Position numbers and translations under genes: made by a program. Positions 1 to 7,864 of a DNA stretch of 64,000 bases are shown in pieces. The stretch comes from Peptococcaceae bacterium CEB3 (GTDB taxonomy: Bacteria; Bacillota; Desulfitobacteriia; Desulfitobacteriales; Desulfitobacteriaceae). Position 1 is the first letter of the stretch. Each line of letters begins with the position of its first letter. Under the pieces are notes generated by a model that did not search any database, had not been told where the DNA came from, and saw only the letters and a list, made by a program, of their open reading frames with translations. The stretch spans positions 470,063 to 534,062 of the forward strand of contig LDXJ01000063.1 of assembly GCA_001029295.1 (NCBI GenBank), written 5' to 3'.

Positions 1-1
1 G

Positions 2-778
2 GATCAGATGCGGGGGTTGGGATTGCAACCCCTGGGAGATCTAGGGGCTGACGGCCGGCGGCTTTATACCCAGGCTTTTACGATTTATCCCGTGGTGGAG
101 GAATTTGCTAACTTCTATTACGGACGTCACCTGACTTTTTCTCTGGGAGACCCTAAGGACCTGCGTACTCCCAGCGCCAATATTCTGGGGGGGTTAATGG
201 GAACGCAGGCGGCGGAATCCGTGATTTTGTCGGCCCATTATGATCACATGGGCATTTTCGAAAGGAATCTCTATCCCGGCGCGAACGACAACGCTTCCGG
301 GGTGGGCTCAATACTGGACGTGACGCGCAGACTCATTAAAGAAGGTGTGCGACCTAAGCGCAATCTGCTGTTGGCTTTTTGGAGCGCGGAAGAAATGGGT
401 TTTGTCGGTTCCTCTGCCTTTATTAAAAGTCCGACCGTGCCGCTTCGGGGGATTCAGGCGGTATTTAACGCGGATACGGTTGGGAACGGTTCTTTGCGTG
501 AATTTGCCCTTTGGGCCGACGGTCAGAATACGGCTGTACGGACTGCGCAAGCCGCCGCCCAGGAATGTGGTTCCTCGGCTCCGGTGGTGCCGAACCACGG
601 CTATAACAGTGATCAGTATTATTTCAACCTGAACCATATTCCGGCTACAACTCTGATGGCCCGCACTTGGTTGGAGAAAAATCACACACCCGAGGATATA
701 CCGAGCTTCGTGAATCCGCAAAAGATCACCTTGGCAAGTGATATCCTGTATAAGGCTGTACATAAGATGGCCTTTTAG
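2..778 (+). CDS. M28 family metallopeptidase (aminopeptidase), 5' end outside window
   Basis: Zinc-dependent exopeptidase of the M28 (aminopeptidase Y / glutaminyl cyclase-like) fold. The metal-binding motifs are present in order: SAHYDHMG (first His/Asp), GANDNASG (bridging Asp) and AEEMGFVGS (catalytic and metal-binding Glu), followed later by an aromatic-rich NSDQYYF segment. The frame is open to the left edge, so the ATG at 8 is probably internal and the true N-terminus, possibly with a signal peptide, is missing. It stops 156 bp before the tRNA-Leu gene. The family is clear; the substrate cannot be told. Confidence 0.85.
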   Translation, partial: DQMRGLGLQPLGDLGADGRRLYTQAFTIYPVVEEFANFYYGRHLTFSLGDPKDLRTPSANILGGLMGTQAAESVILSAHYDHMGIFERNLYPGANDNASGVGSILDVTRRLIKEGVRPKRNLLLAFWSAEEMGFVGSSAFIKSPTVPLRGIQAVFNADTVGNGSLREFALWADGQNTAVRTAQAAAQECGSSAPVVPNHGYNSDQYYFNLNHIPATTLMARTWLEKNHTPEDIPSFVNPQKITLASDILYKAVHKMAF

Positions 779-934
779 GACGTTTCGAGCTAAGGCATCC
801 GATCATCCTTTGCAAATCGTCAGCGGATAAGGTAAAATAACCAGAGTGGCATAGGTTATTCAGCGAACGAGGGGAAACGCCTGGGAATGGGCGCTTTGGC
901 TCGGGACGAAGGGAACACTTGCCGTCAAATGAAT

Positions 935-1019
935 GCGGGCGTGGCGGAATTGGCAGACGCGCAAGATTTAGGATCTTGTGTCGAGAGGCGTGCAGGTTCA
1001 AGTCCTGTCGCCCGCACCA
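935..1019 (+). tRNA. tRNA-Leu (anticodon UAG), CCA encoded
   Basis: Cloverleaf read by eye: acceptor stem GCGGGCG (935-941) pairs with CGCCCGC (1009-1015), then A and an encoded CCA (1017-1019). The anticodon arm is CAAGA/TCTTG around TTTAGGA, giving anticodon TAG at 969-971. A class II variable arm TGTC-GAGA-GGCG and T arm GCAGG/CCTGT follow. This is the insertion site of the island: its part from 967 onward is repeated at 9216-9268 with a different variable-arm loop, so the gene is probably a chimera of host 5' and element 3' sequence. Confidence 0.95.
967..1019 (+). repeat. attL-like direct repeat (3' part of tRNA-Leu)
   Basis: The 14 bases from the anticodon loop through the 3' anticodon stem and start of the variable arm (967-980), and the 33 bases from the variable-arm 3' strand to CCA (987-1019), are identical to 9216-9229 and 9236-9268. 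Only the six positions between them differ (TCGAGA here). Confidence 0.85.
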
Positions 1020-1030
1020 CTCACAATCAG

Positions 1031-1065
1031 AAGGATTTGAACCCTCGAAGCTCAAATCCTTTTGC
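1031..1065 (+). terminator. Intrinsic terminator after tRNA-Leu
   Basis: Stem AAGGATTTGA (1031-1040) pairs with TCAAATCCTT (1052-1061) and runs into a T-rich tract. It lies on the island side of the junction, so the element probably brought it. Confidence 0.7.
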
Positions 1066-1096
1066 TTTATTTATCAATGGTATACATGCTGGAATA

Positions 1097-2440
1097 TTAC
1101 AGCGTGTCTTTCAATTTCACCTGAATCTCAAGCGTTTTCCCATTCTGCCTTACCTCAATGTAATCCGTCAGGCGGCGGAGGTCGGCTTCGTCGATGGGCG
1201 TGTTTTTCAGCACTTTGTCGAGAGCGGCTATGCGTTTCGCCAGATCTCTGAGCTTACGTCGCAGTTTGGCATCGAGTGTTTTGAGATTGTTTAGCTCCAG
1301 CCGGGCTTGTTCATGATCCGCTGTGAGCCGTATAATGAGAGCCGTGTAGCGTTCAGCGTTTTCGTGGATACGGTGGGATTCACAGAATGACTTACCGTAT
1401 AGCTGATAGTTCCTACAGATATATTCGACGCGCTGCTTTCCGTTCCACCATCGGATGATGGGGACAAAAAGAGCGCCGCAGTCGCCGCGTTTCAGGAGAC
1501 CGGCATATCGGTGAGCAGCGATATTATTTTCCCTGGGCACTCGTTTGCCGTTACGGGATACCAACTCCGTCTGCGCCGTCAGCCATTCCTTTTTGGATAC
1601 GATAGCTGGCAGGAAGTCTTCATGGCGGAACTGTTCCTCCTTCGGGATAAAGAGAGTGACCTTTCCTTTGTGCATTTCGGCCTTGTGATTTCGGAGCGTT
1701 CCGGCGTAGTTTTCATCGCTCAGAATTCTTTTGACACCGGTGTAATTCCATAAATAAATATGCTGTCCATCCTTATCGGTATGGATGTCAGGATTATGCT
1801 TGCCATAGAGTTCAGCCTGAAGCTGTGCCGGGGTCTTGCGCTGTTGCTGGTTCAATAGCTGGCTGATAGGCCTTAACCCGACGCCGCTTAAGTACAGAGA
1901 AAAGATGAGGCGAACCGTGTCGGCCGCCTCATCCACTATCTCAACTTGTTTTGTATTTTTGTTCTTCCAATCCGAAGGGAGCTATAATAACAATGCCAGC
2001 TTTTTGCTTCTGCCGATATCCTGTCCTTATCTTTCGCCCTATGTCTCTCGCGTAGTAGTCATTCATCAAACCCCGGATGCCGATGGTCAGGTCATCGTTT
2101 TATCGAAGGTGTCCACGCTCTCAGTGACCGAGAGGACACGAACATTGTTTTCCCGCGGGAAGTCGATGAGAAGTGCGGTCTGTATCTTATGCCGGTCGAG
2201 GCGGGATAAGTCCTTGACGATGACGGCGTCGATGCTTCCGGCTTCTACCGCCTTGACGATTTCACGGATGCCCTCGCGCTGAAAATTCATCCCGCTGGCG
2301 TTGTAGTCGGAGGATTCACCTGCGACAATGTAGCCATTGCGGAGAGCGTATTCAAGCGTAATCCTTCGCTGGTTCAGCAGGGAATTCTGTTCCTTATCGT
2401 CATCGTTTGAGAGGCGATAGTAAAGCCAGACCCGCATCAT
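1097..2440 (-). pseudogene. Large serine recombinase, frameshifted
   Basis: N-terminal resolvase domain at 2440-2087 with the YYRLS catalytic-serine motif and the KDLSRLDR motif. The recombinase, zinc-ribbon and coiled-coil domains are in another frame at 1936-1097. The linking segment is readable in other frames: NDDLTIGIRGLMNDYYARD follows if one A is restored to the A-run at 2098-2101, and a second shift near 1960-1972 leads to KNKNTKQVEIVDEAAD. At least two frameshifts therefore break one gene of about 450 codons. It is the best candidate for the island's integrase by its position next to the tRNA. Sequencing error in the A-run is possible for the first break only. Confidence 0.85.
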
Positions 2441-2459
2441 CCCACCGCCTTTTCCGTCG

Positions 2460-2999
2460 TCAACTCGTATACATCCTCGTCATCAAACAGGAGGGGAGCG
2501 AGCCTGTCGAAGTCAAAGTCCAAAGCAAAAGAGCGTTCCATTGTCTGCATGGTTTCGTCGTACTCGTCGGAGTGTGTCGGAAAGGAGCCTTGATAGCGAT
2601 GTTCACGTCCAACCTACCGCCCTCGATCTCGGTGATACGGATACCCTCTATAAAGAGTCTGAGCTGCGCCTCGCTGATACCGTCAGCGGCGAGGATGTCG
2701 TCTATCATTCCGATGTCGCGCTTGATGGAGATCTGCTTTCGCCGGATGGTATCTGACAGATTTTCGAGGTCGGCGATGCGCTTCCGGAATGCTTCCTTTT
2801 CCGCCTCACGCTTTTCTATCGTGCGGGTGTATCGCTCGGCGTTATCACGGTCACGGATGCGTTCCAACAGGATAGCCTCGATATCTTCCTCTAAGGCACC
2901 CAGCCGCTCCTTCAGCTTTTTAATCTGATTCTCCGCTAGATTCGCTTTCGGAATCCAGTGGTTCTCCGTACATTTAGAAGAAGCCGCGCCTGATCCCAT
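2460..2999 (-). pseudogene. Serine recombinase, C-terminal remnant
   Basis: Encodes a Lys/Glu/Arg-rich coiled coil (AENQIKKLKERLGALEED, later a second helical region) and a C-terminal beta-type segment typical of the tail of large serine recombinases. The catalytic and DNA-binding domains are absent; upstream DNA (3000-3100) gives no continuation. It ends 20 bp before the other recombinase gene, so the two were probably a tandem recombinase operon, a common arrangement in Firmicute conjugative elements. The first residues and the last 40 residues read like frame-shifted sequence. Confidence 0.7.
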
Positions 3000-3235
3000 A
3001 TTTCTAACACACAGAGAATCTGCCCGAGGTTTTACGGGACGGAGAAACTCGCCTTATACAAGGCTCACATGCACAAGGATAAAGAAGGATTGGACATAGT
3101 AACTAACAGACAAAAGGGTTTGAAAATGCGAAATATATCTGATTGATTATTCAGGAAAGAAATGGTATACTAAGCTCAATCTTTTATCTGCGATTATTTA
3201 TTATTCTTCGCAGAGAACGAAAGGAGCTGGTTTTA

Positions 3236-3268
3236 ATGACGGTTATTTTTGAGGTGGCTTTCGTCTAA
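3236..3268 (+). CDS. Possible leader peptide of the RsgA-like gene (10 aa)
   Basis: An AAGGAG (3221-3226) sits 9 nt before an ATG opening the 10-codon frame MTVIFEVAFV. The same layout, an AAAGGAG followed by an ATG for MTVF, recurs at 3501-3529. Two hairpins separate this frame from the GTPase gene. This looks like a translated leader for ribosome-mediated attenuation. There is no homology evidence. Confidence 0.4.
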   Translation: MTVIFEVAFV

Positions 3269-3365
3269 AACAGAATATTGGGCAGAGCAATAATTTTCAG
3301 GGTGTGAGTACGCCTTTTGTTGCTGTGCCGCTATGAGGAACCTTTCGTGAATACTGTAGACCTCT

Positions 3366-3391
3366 ACGGGCATACGAACAGGTATGCCCGT
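3366..3391 (+). promoter_or_regulatory. 10-bp perfect hairpin in the leader
   Basis: ACGGGCATAC (3366-3375) pairs perfectly with GTATGCCCGT (3382-3391) around a six-base loop. It lies between the leader peptide and the terminator-like hairpin and is a plausible regulatory switch element. Confidence 0.55.
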
Positions 3392-3425
3392 GTTTATTTA
3401 TAACACTTGCATTACCTGTGACGAA

Positions 3426-3467
3426 CCGCAGTTTGCAGCTATCGATGGCTGCTTGCTGCGGCATTTT
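3426..3467 (+). terminator. Attenuator-like terminator before the RsgA-like gene
   Basis: Nested stem: CCGCAG pairs with CTGCGG and, inside it, GCAGC pairs with GCTGC; the stem is followed by CATTTTT. It sits about 50 bp before the second leader start and 105 bp before the GTPase start, so it would stop transcription ahead of the gene unless read through. Confidence 0.6.
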
Positions 3468-3517
3468 TATGCCCTTTTCTGTGAATCCAAATTTATAGCG
3501 AAAGGAGTTGTTGTTTT

Positions 3518-3685
3518 ATGACTGTTTTTCTTGATACTTGTAAAATATCAACTGCATTGGAGGATAAAAGGATTGAACCTGATAGATTACGGATTTATTC
3601 CGTCGATGTTATATTCCCTTGCGCCGCAGGACGAAGTATCCGGCATTCCGGCGAGGATCACCGCTGTTCACAAGGAGCGGTATGA
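3518..3685 (+). CDS. Overlapping upstream ORF before the RsgA-like GTPase (55 aa)
   Basis: ATG with a good AAAGGAG (3501-3507) opens a frame starting MTVFLDTCKISTALEDK that overlaps the GTPase start (TTG 3573) in another frame. Its first codons mirror the upstream leader peptide (MTVIF). Its later part is just the GTPase gene read out of frame, so it is more likely a translational leader than a functional protein. Confidence 0.3.
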   Translation: MTVFLDTCKISTALEDKRIEPDRLRIYSVDVIFPCAAGRSIRHSGEDHRCSQGAV

Positions 3686-4637
3686 ACTCGCCTGTGAATT
3701 CGGGCAAGCCTTCGGCAGACTGAAAACCAGCGTTTATTATGCAGATGGCAGAGAGGGCTTCCCGACAACGGGAGATTTTGTGATGATAAACTTCAATCAG
3801 AGCGGCGATAGCCAGGTTATTAAAACACTGCCTCGCAGGTCGTTCTTTTCGAGACGTGACCCGACGCCGGGACGAGGTGAGCAGGCGGTTGCCGCAAACT
3901 TTGATTATGTGTTTATCATGCAGTCTCTCAACTTCGATTTTAACCCGAAGCGCATGGAGCGATATATCACTCTTGCGTGGCAGTCGGGAGCGATGCCGGT
4001 GCTGATCCTGACAAAGGCTGACCTGGTCAAGGATTTCACCGAGCAAATGCGAGCGGCGGAAAAGGTCGCGTCCGGCATTGGGATATATGCTGTCAGCGCG
4101 GTGAGCGGTGCTGGAATTGACGCGCTGACTGATTATCTGAAGCCCCGAAAAACTATTGTCTTTCTTGGCTCGTCGGGCGTCGGCAAGTCAAGCCTTGTCA
4201 ATGCGCTGACGGGGTCAGACATTATGGCAGTAAACGAAATACGTGAGGACGACAGCAAAGGCCGCCATACCACCACTCACCGGCAGCTCATCATGCTCGA
4301 CAGCGGCGTAATGATTATTGACACCCCCGGCATGCGTGAGCTTGGTATGTGGGATGTCAGCCAAGGGCTCGGTGAAGCGTTCGGCGATGTGGAGCAGTAT
4401 TTCGGGAAGTGCAAATTTAAAGATTGCAAGCATCAGACCGAGCCGGGCTGTGCTGTCAAAGCCGCCATTGAAAACGGCGAGCTGCCGCCGGAAAGATGGA
4501 ACAGCTATTTAAACCTCAAGCGTGAGGCTAAATTCTCTGATGATAAAGGCGCTTATTTGCGTCAGAAGCAGCAATGGCACAAGGAGCTTGCCAAATGGGG
4601 CAAGCAAATGAAGAAAAACGGAGGAAAACAGAAATGA
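3573..4637 (+). CDS. rsgA: RsgA-like circularly permuted GTPase (ribosome small-subunit dependent)
   Basis: 354 aa. Family role: a GTPase that assists late 30S subunit maturation. OB-fold-like N-terminus (about 1-70), then permuted G motifs: TKAD (147-150, G4), SAVSG (175-179, G5), GSSGVGKSS (199-207, Walker A) and DTPGM (250-254, G3). A zinc module follows with C280, C285, H287 and C293. I chose TTG 3573 because GGAGG (3559-3563) stands 9 nt upstream and the protein then begins MNLIDYGF, as relatives do. Its stop overlaps the methyltransferase start (ATGA at 4634-4637). Being island-borne with an attenuator-like leader, it may be an accessory copy linked to ribosome stress; that is inference. 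Confidence 0.85.
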   Translation: MNLIDYGFIPSMLYSLAPQDEVSGIPARITAVHKERYELACEFGQAFGRLKTSVYYADGREGFPTTGDFVMINFNQSGDSQVIKTLPRRSFFSRRDPTPGRGEQAVAANFDYVFIMQSLNFDFNPKRMERYITLAWQSGAMPVLILTKADLVKDFTEQMRAAEKVASGIGIYAVSAVSGAGIDALTDYLKPRKTIVFLGSSGVGKSSLVNALTGSDIMAVNEIREDDSKGRHTTTHRQLIMLDSGVMIIDTPGMRELGMWDVSQGLGEAFGDVEQYFGKCKFKDCKHQTEPGCAVKAAIENGELPPERWNSYLNLKREAKFSDDKGAYLRQKQQWHKELAKWGKQMKKNGGKQK

Positions 4638-5506
4638 ATATAAGGTTTGTGAAGAATGAAGCAGGTGCTAATCGACAGCTGCTTATGGAATACACCGCGC
4701 GGCTTACAGGCATAGGTGACGATCTTTGGGAGGAGCATATTTTGAATGGGGTACATTACAATATCCTTTCAAACAATGCTGAAATCGGTTATTTCACAGA
4801 CAGCGACGCATGGAAAAAGAGCGTTGGCATCGCGGAGTGCAAACCCGGCAGTCAAATGGTATCTTGAACAGCGCTGCCCGGAATGTGCGCCTCTTATAAC
4901 TGAGCTCACTGCAAATGCGCCCACGACTTCCAGCACAGAGCAAATCCGAGAAGCAGAGGTCCACGCGATGATTGGCGTGGAGGACTTTGTTGTCTACACC
5001 ACGCCGGAGGTCATGGCAGAAAAGTGCGATTTCATACGCGGGTGGAGCAAGGAGCGTCTGTTTGAACTTGCTGACTCAGCAGGAAAAACCGTGCTTGACG
5101 TCGGTGCGGGTTCCGGGCGGCTGACTTTCGCCGCGCTGAAAAATCGGCATGGGTTTATGCGAGCGAGCCCTTCGGGACGCTGCGTGAGTTTATGCGTGAC
5201 AAAATCAAGCGTGAGGGCATTAAGAACATCCGAGTGCTGGACGGTCTTGTCACAGAGCTTCCTTTCCCAGACGATACATTTGACATCGTGATGTCTGGTC
5301 ACGTCGTCGGCGATGATTGGGACGCTGAGCTTGCTGAAATCACCCGTATCTGTAGGCCCGGAGGCTGGCTGCTTGACTGCCCCGGCGACTCCGAGCGGGA
5401 TTTAAAACCAAAGCCAGAGCTTACGAGTTGTGGCTGGGAAGAAATCCATTATGTCGGCAGCTTCGGGAAAGACGTTTACATTCACCGCAAGCAGGTAGCC
5501 AAGTAA
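4634..5506 (+). pseudogene. Class I SAM-dependent methyltransferase, frameshifted
   Basis: Three frames together make one protein of about 290 aa. MNIRFVKNEAGANRQ starts at 4634, overlapping the GTPase stop. The middle part holds CPECAPLI and the SAM-binding motif VLDVGAGSGRLTF. The last part (5192 onward) holds LPFPDDTFDIVMSGHVVGDD and the RPGGWLL motif. The second break lies in the A-run at 5139-5143: restoring one A gives ALKKSAWVYASEPFG and continuous homology-like sequence. The first break is near 4810-4860. It was probably translationally coupled to the RsgA-like gene. The substrate is unknown; rRNA would fit its partner but is not shown. Confidence 0.75.
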
Positions 5507-5523
5507 AGCAAGCTCTTATGACA

Positions 5524-5565
5524 CCACAGGCAAGGGAGATTGACTTCTCCTTTGCCTGTGGTTTT
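5524..5565 (+). terminator. Terminator between convergent genes
   Basis: CCACAGGCAAGGGAGA (5524-5539) pairs with TCTCCTTTGCCTGTGG (5546-5561) and is followed by TTTT. It ends the GTPase-methyltransferase transcript and may also serve the opposing protease operon. Confidence 0.85.
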
Positions 5566-5575
5566 AATACAGTAA

Positions 5576-5878
5576 TCACCTTATATCGACCAATACACGG
5601 TTAATGTTGCGGATTTCAATAGGAACTAAGTTTTGATATTTCTGGAGGATAGCATCATACAAAGCACCGCCGTACTTAGGGGCATCAATAGTTATAGCTG
5701 TAAAATACTTAATCTTCTGCGTATCGAATCCATTACGCCCGATGGCGTGCAGTGTTAATGCGGGATTCAATATCGAAGAACCCCTCATTTTTACGAGTTT
5801 TCTGGTTACGGTATCCCATTTCAAATCCACAGCCCGCAAATCCGTCTCATCCCAATATTTTTTGGCGGGATGGCTCAC
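5576..5878 (-). pseudogene. C-terminal part of the subtilase, cut off by an in-frame TAA
   Basis: The 100-codon frame (GTG 5878) is in the same reading frame as the upstream subtilase. Only the TAA at 5887-5885 and two sense codons (Phe, Pro) separate them. The content (KKYWDETDLRAVDLKWDTV, RGSSILNPALTLHAIGR, KIKYFTAITIDAPKYGG) has the Trp-rich beta pattern I expect at the end of this subtilase family. I therefore read it as the same protein's C-terminal domain rather than as a third gene. An alternative is a separately translated small subunit, but there is no clear Shine-Dalgarno before the GTG. Confidence 0.7.
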
Positions 5879-5884
5879 TGGAAA

Positions 5885-7864
5885 TTACGACTTGGCATAA
5901 CCATTATCCAATAAACCCTTTACCTGCATAACATGGTCGGGCTTGAGCAAGTTAAGCTTTTTGCTTGAAAAGCCTTTTTTGGTAAAGTTATAGGTCATAT
6001 CATGAGGAATAAAAACATCCTCAATACAGTTACATGAATAAGCATCAGGATCGTTTACATTTGGATTGACGATAGTCGAGATAGTCCATGTTATGGTGAC
6101 ATTTCCTTTAACATCATTAATCATTGGAGCGAAAATAGGTAATCTGACTGTTTGCGAAGAATCAAGTACGCCGGAATATAGGATTGTGACTTTGTTATCT
6201 TCGCAATTAATAATATCGTCGACATTATCAAGGCAAAATCCAAATCCCTGTTCATCCTGCGTTAATGCGTCACACTTTTGTGCGGTGTGAATTAATAAGG
6301 TGCGGCCAATATGTGGAATAATTCTGTTGCTCTTGGCCATTAGCTTTCCAATTTTATGTACCGCAAATGGAGATGCGAAGCTTGTCCCTGCCGAGGTAGA
6401 TAAAGTATTGGCTTTTGCTCCGACTAATACAAAAGGTCTATCAAGACTTCCACCAAACTCAAGTATATCGGGCTTAATCTTTGCGCCTTCTCTGCCTTCG
6501 CCGATACAGCTATATGATGCACGTGTTTTTGAGCCATCGGCGGCATAGGTATATGCTCCGATACCCAGCCCATTAACCATATCCGATGGTGACTGAACTC
6601 GGTTATGCGGATAATCGCATTCGCCGTCATTTCCAACCGCAACACAAATTAAAGGGTTTATATCACCATCGGCGACTTTATAGGTCAACAAGTCGAGAAC
6701 GTAGGTAAATCGGCTTATGCTGTCGTCTACGATTGCTCCTACAGGACCGAATGACAGGTTGTATAATTTAATGGTGGTGCGTCCTTTTATAACATCCTCA
6801 ATAGCATCGATAGCCTCGTAAAGCTCAAAATCAAAACGATCCTTTACTGGCAATACGCGATAGCTCTCAACTGATACGGGCGGTATTTCCAATTTATCTG
6901 TCGAACTACATCCGGCAAGGTTTCCGTATAAAACCGTTCCGCAAACACCAGTACCATGTTCAACACAACCGGCATCCTCCGGTTCAGAGACACAGTCGAC
7001 GGCGGTCACATATTTGGACAACAAAGGCACGTTTTCGGCAACGCCGCCATCAAATACACCGACAGTGATTTTTGACTTCTTCTTTGCATCCGGCGCTTGA
7101 GGCGCGCTATTTGACGGCAACGTTCTTATGGGAGCAATACTGACTTGCCCCATTGGATGAATAGCTCTTAAAGGGTTTAGCGCCGATATTTTTGCTACTT
7201 CATCCTTGGAGCAAATCGCAGAAACAAAGGTTGGACCGTCATGGTAACTACGGATAATCATGCGGTCTTCCGGTAATTTGCTCGTGCTGCGAAAAAGAGA
7301 AATCATTTCATCTGTTTCGCTAGCCATGGGATGCAATACTATTTCAACAGTTCCAGAATCCCAATCGTCGGGAAACCCCATAATTTTCTCATCCCGGGAA
7401 AGAAGATCCATAGAGCGAATAGAGCCTATCTGGTTTCTCCATGATTCAACATTATCTTTGAGGCCTTTTTCCAAAGTGGTTTTTAAATTACTTAATCCCT
7501 GATCCGTTGCCTTAACAAAATATAGCTTTGCGTCTGTATCTTCTTCAAATTCGGTTGTGGCGTTAATTTTATATTTCCTGCCGCCGACGATTTCTAAGCT
7601 TCTATCGCCAGGAATAATCGAAGTAGGAACGTAAGATTTCGCCTCAAATTTCGGCTCCATACGGACACATATTACTTTTTCGTCCATGAATATTTCTTCT
7701 TGCTTCTGTACCCGCTCAAAAATCTGATCAATGTAGTGAATCATGTTTTGCTTTGCAATTGGATATTCATTAGGAATTTTCTTTTCCATAGGGCCGGCTT
7801 TCTTTCTAATTGGTTCAACATATAGCTCGCCATTAGCGATTATGGGATGTTTTTCATTCGGCAT
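5885..7864 (-). CDS. Subtilisin-like (S8) serine protease of an AAA+/S8 pair, IteS-like
   Basis: 659 aa from the second Met, which has AAGGGGG 9 nt upstream (the alternative ATG 7870 is only 3 nt from it). Catalytic triad: D272 in GVFDGGV, H303 in EHGTGVCG, S495 in GTSFASP; the oxyanion Asn is N412 in VAVGND. A 265-residue N-terminal region of unknown fold precedes the protease domain and there is no signal peptide, so it should act in the cytoplasm. It overlaps the ATPase gene by 11 nt, so the two are translated together. I recall such ATPase/S8 pairs being named IteA/IteS in the anti-phage literature, but could not verify this. A TAA ends the protein before its apparent C-terminal domain. 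Confidence 0.8.
   Translation of the reverse strand: MPNEKHPIIANGELYVEPIRKKAGPMEKKIPNEYPIAKQNMIHYIDQIFERVQKQEEIFMDEKVICVRMEPKFEAKSYVPTSIIPGDRSLEIVGGRKYKINATTEFEEDTDAKLYFVKATDQGLSNLKTTLEKGLKDNVESWRNQIGSIRSMDLLSRDEKIMGFPDDWDSGTVEIVLHPMASETDEMISLFRSTSKLPEDRMIIRSYHDGPTFVSAICSKDEVAKISALNPLRAIHPMGQVSIAPIRTLPSNSAPQAPDAKKKSKITVGVFDGGVAENVPLLSKYVTAVDCVSEPEDAGCVEHGTGVCGTVLYGNLAGCSSTDKLEIPPVSVESYRVLPVKDRFDFELYEAIDAIEDVIKGRTTIKLYNLSFGPVGAIVDDSISRFTYVLDLLTYKVADGDINPLICVAVGNDGECDYPHNRVQSPSDMVNGLGIGAYTYAADGSKTRASYSCIGEGREGAKIKPDILEFGGSLDRPFVLVGAKANTLSTSAGTSFASPFAVHKIGKLMAKSNRIIPHIGRTLLIHTAQKCDALTQDEQGFGFCLDNVDDIINCEDNKVTILYSGVLDSSQTVRLPIFAPMINDVKGNVTITWTISTIVNPNVNDPDAYSCNCIEDVFIPHDMTYNFTKKGFSSKKLNLLKPDHVMQVKGLLDNGYAKS

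Noticed and set aside
726..1055. Minus-strand ORF (109 aa) across tRNA-Leu
   Set aside because: It reads through the tRNA gene and terminator; tRNA-derived peptide segments of this kind are common artefacts.
5885..5887. Stop codon recoded as an unusual amino acid
   Set aside because: The codon is TAA, not TGA or TAG, and I see no insertion element; mutation or error is simpler.
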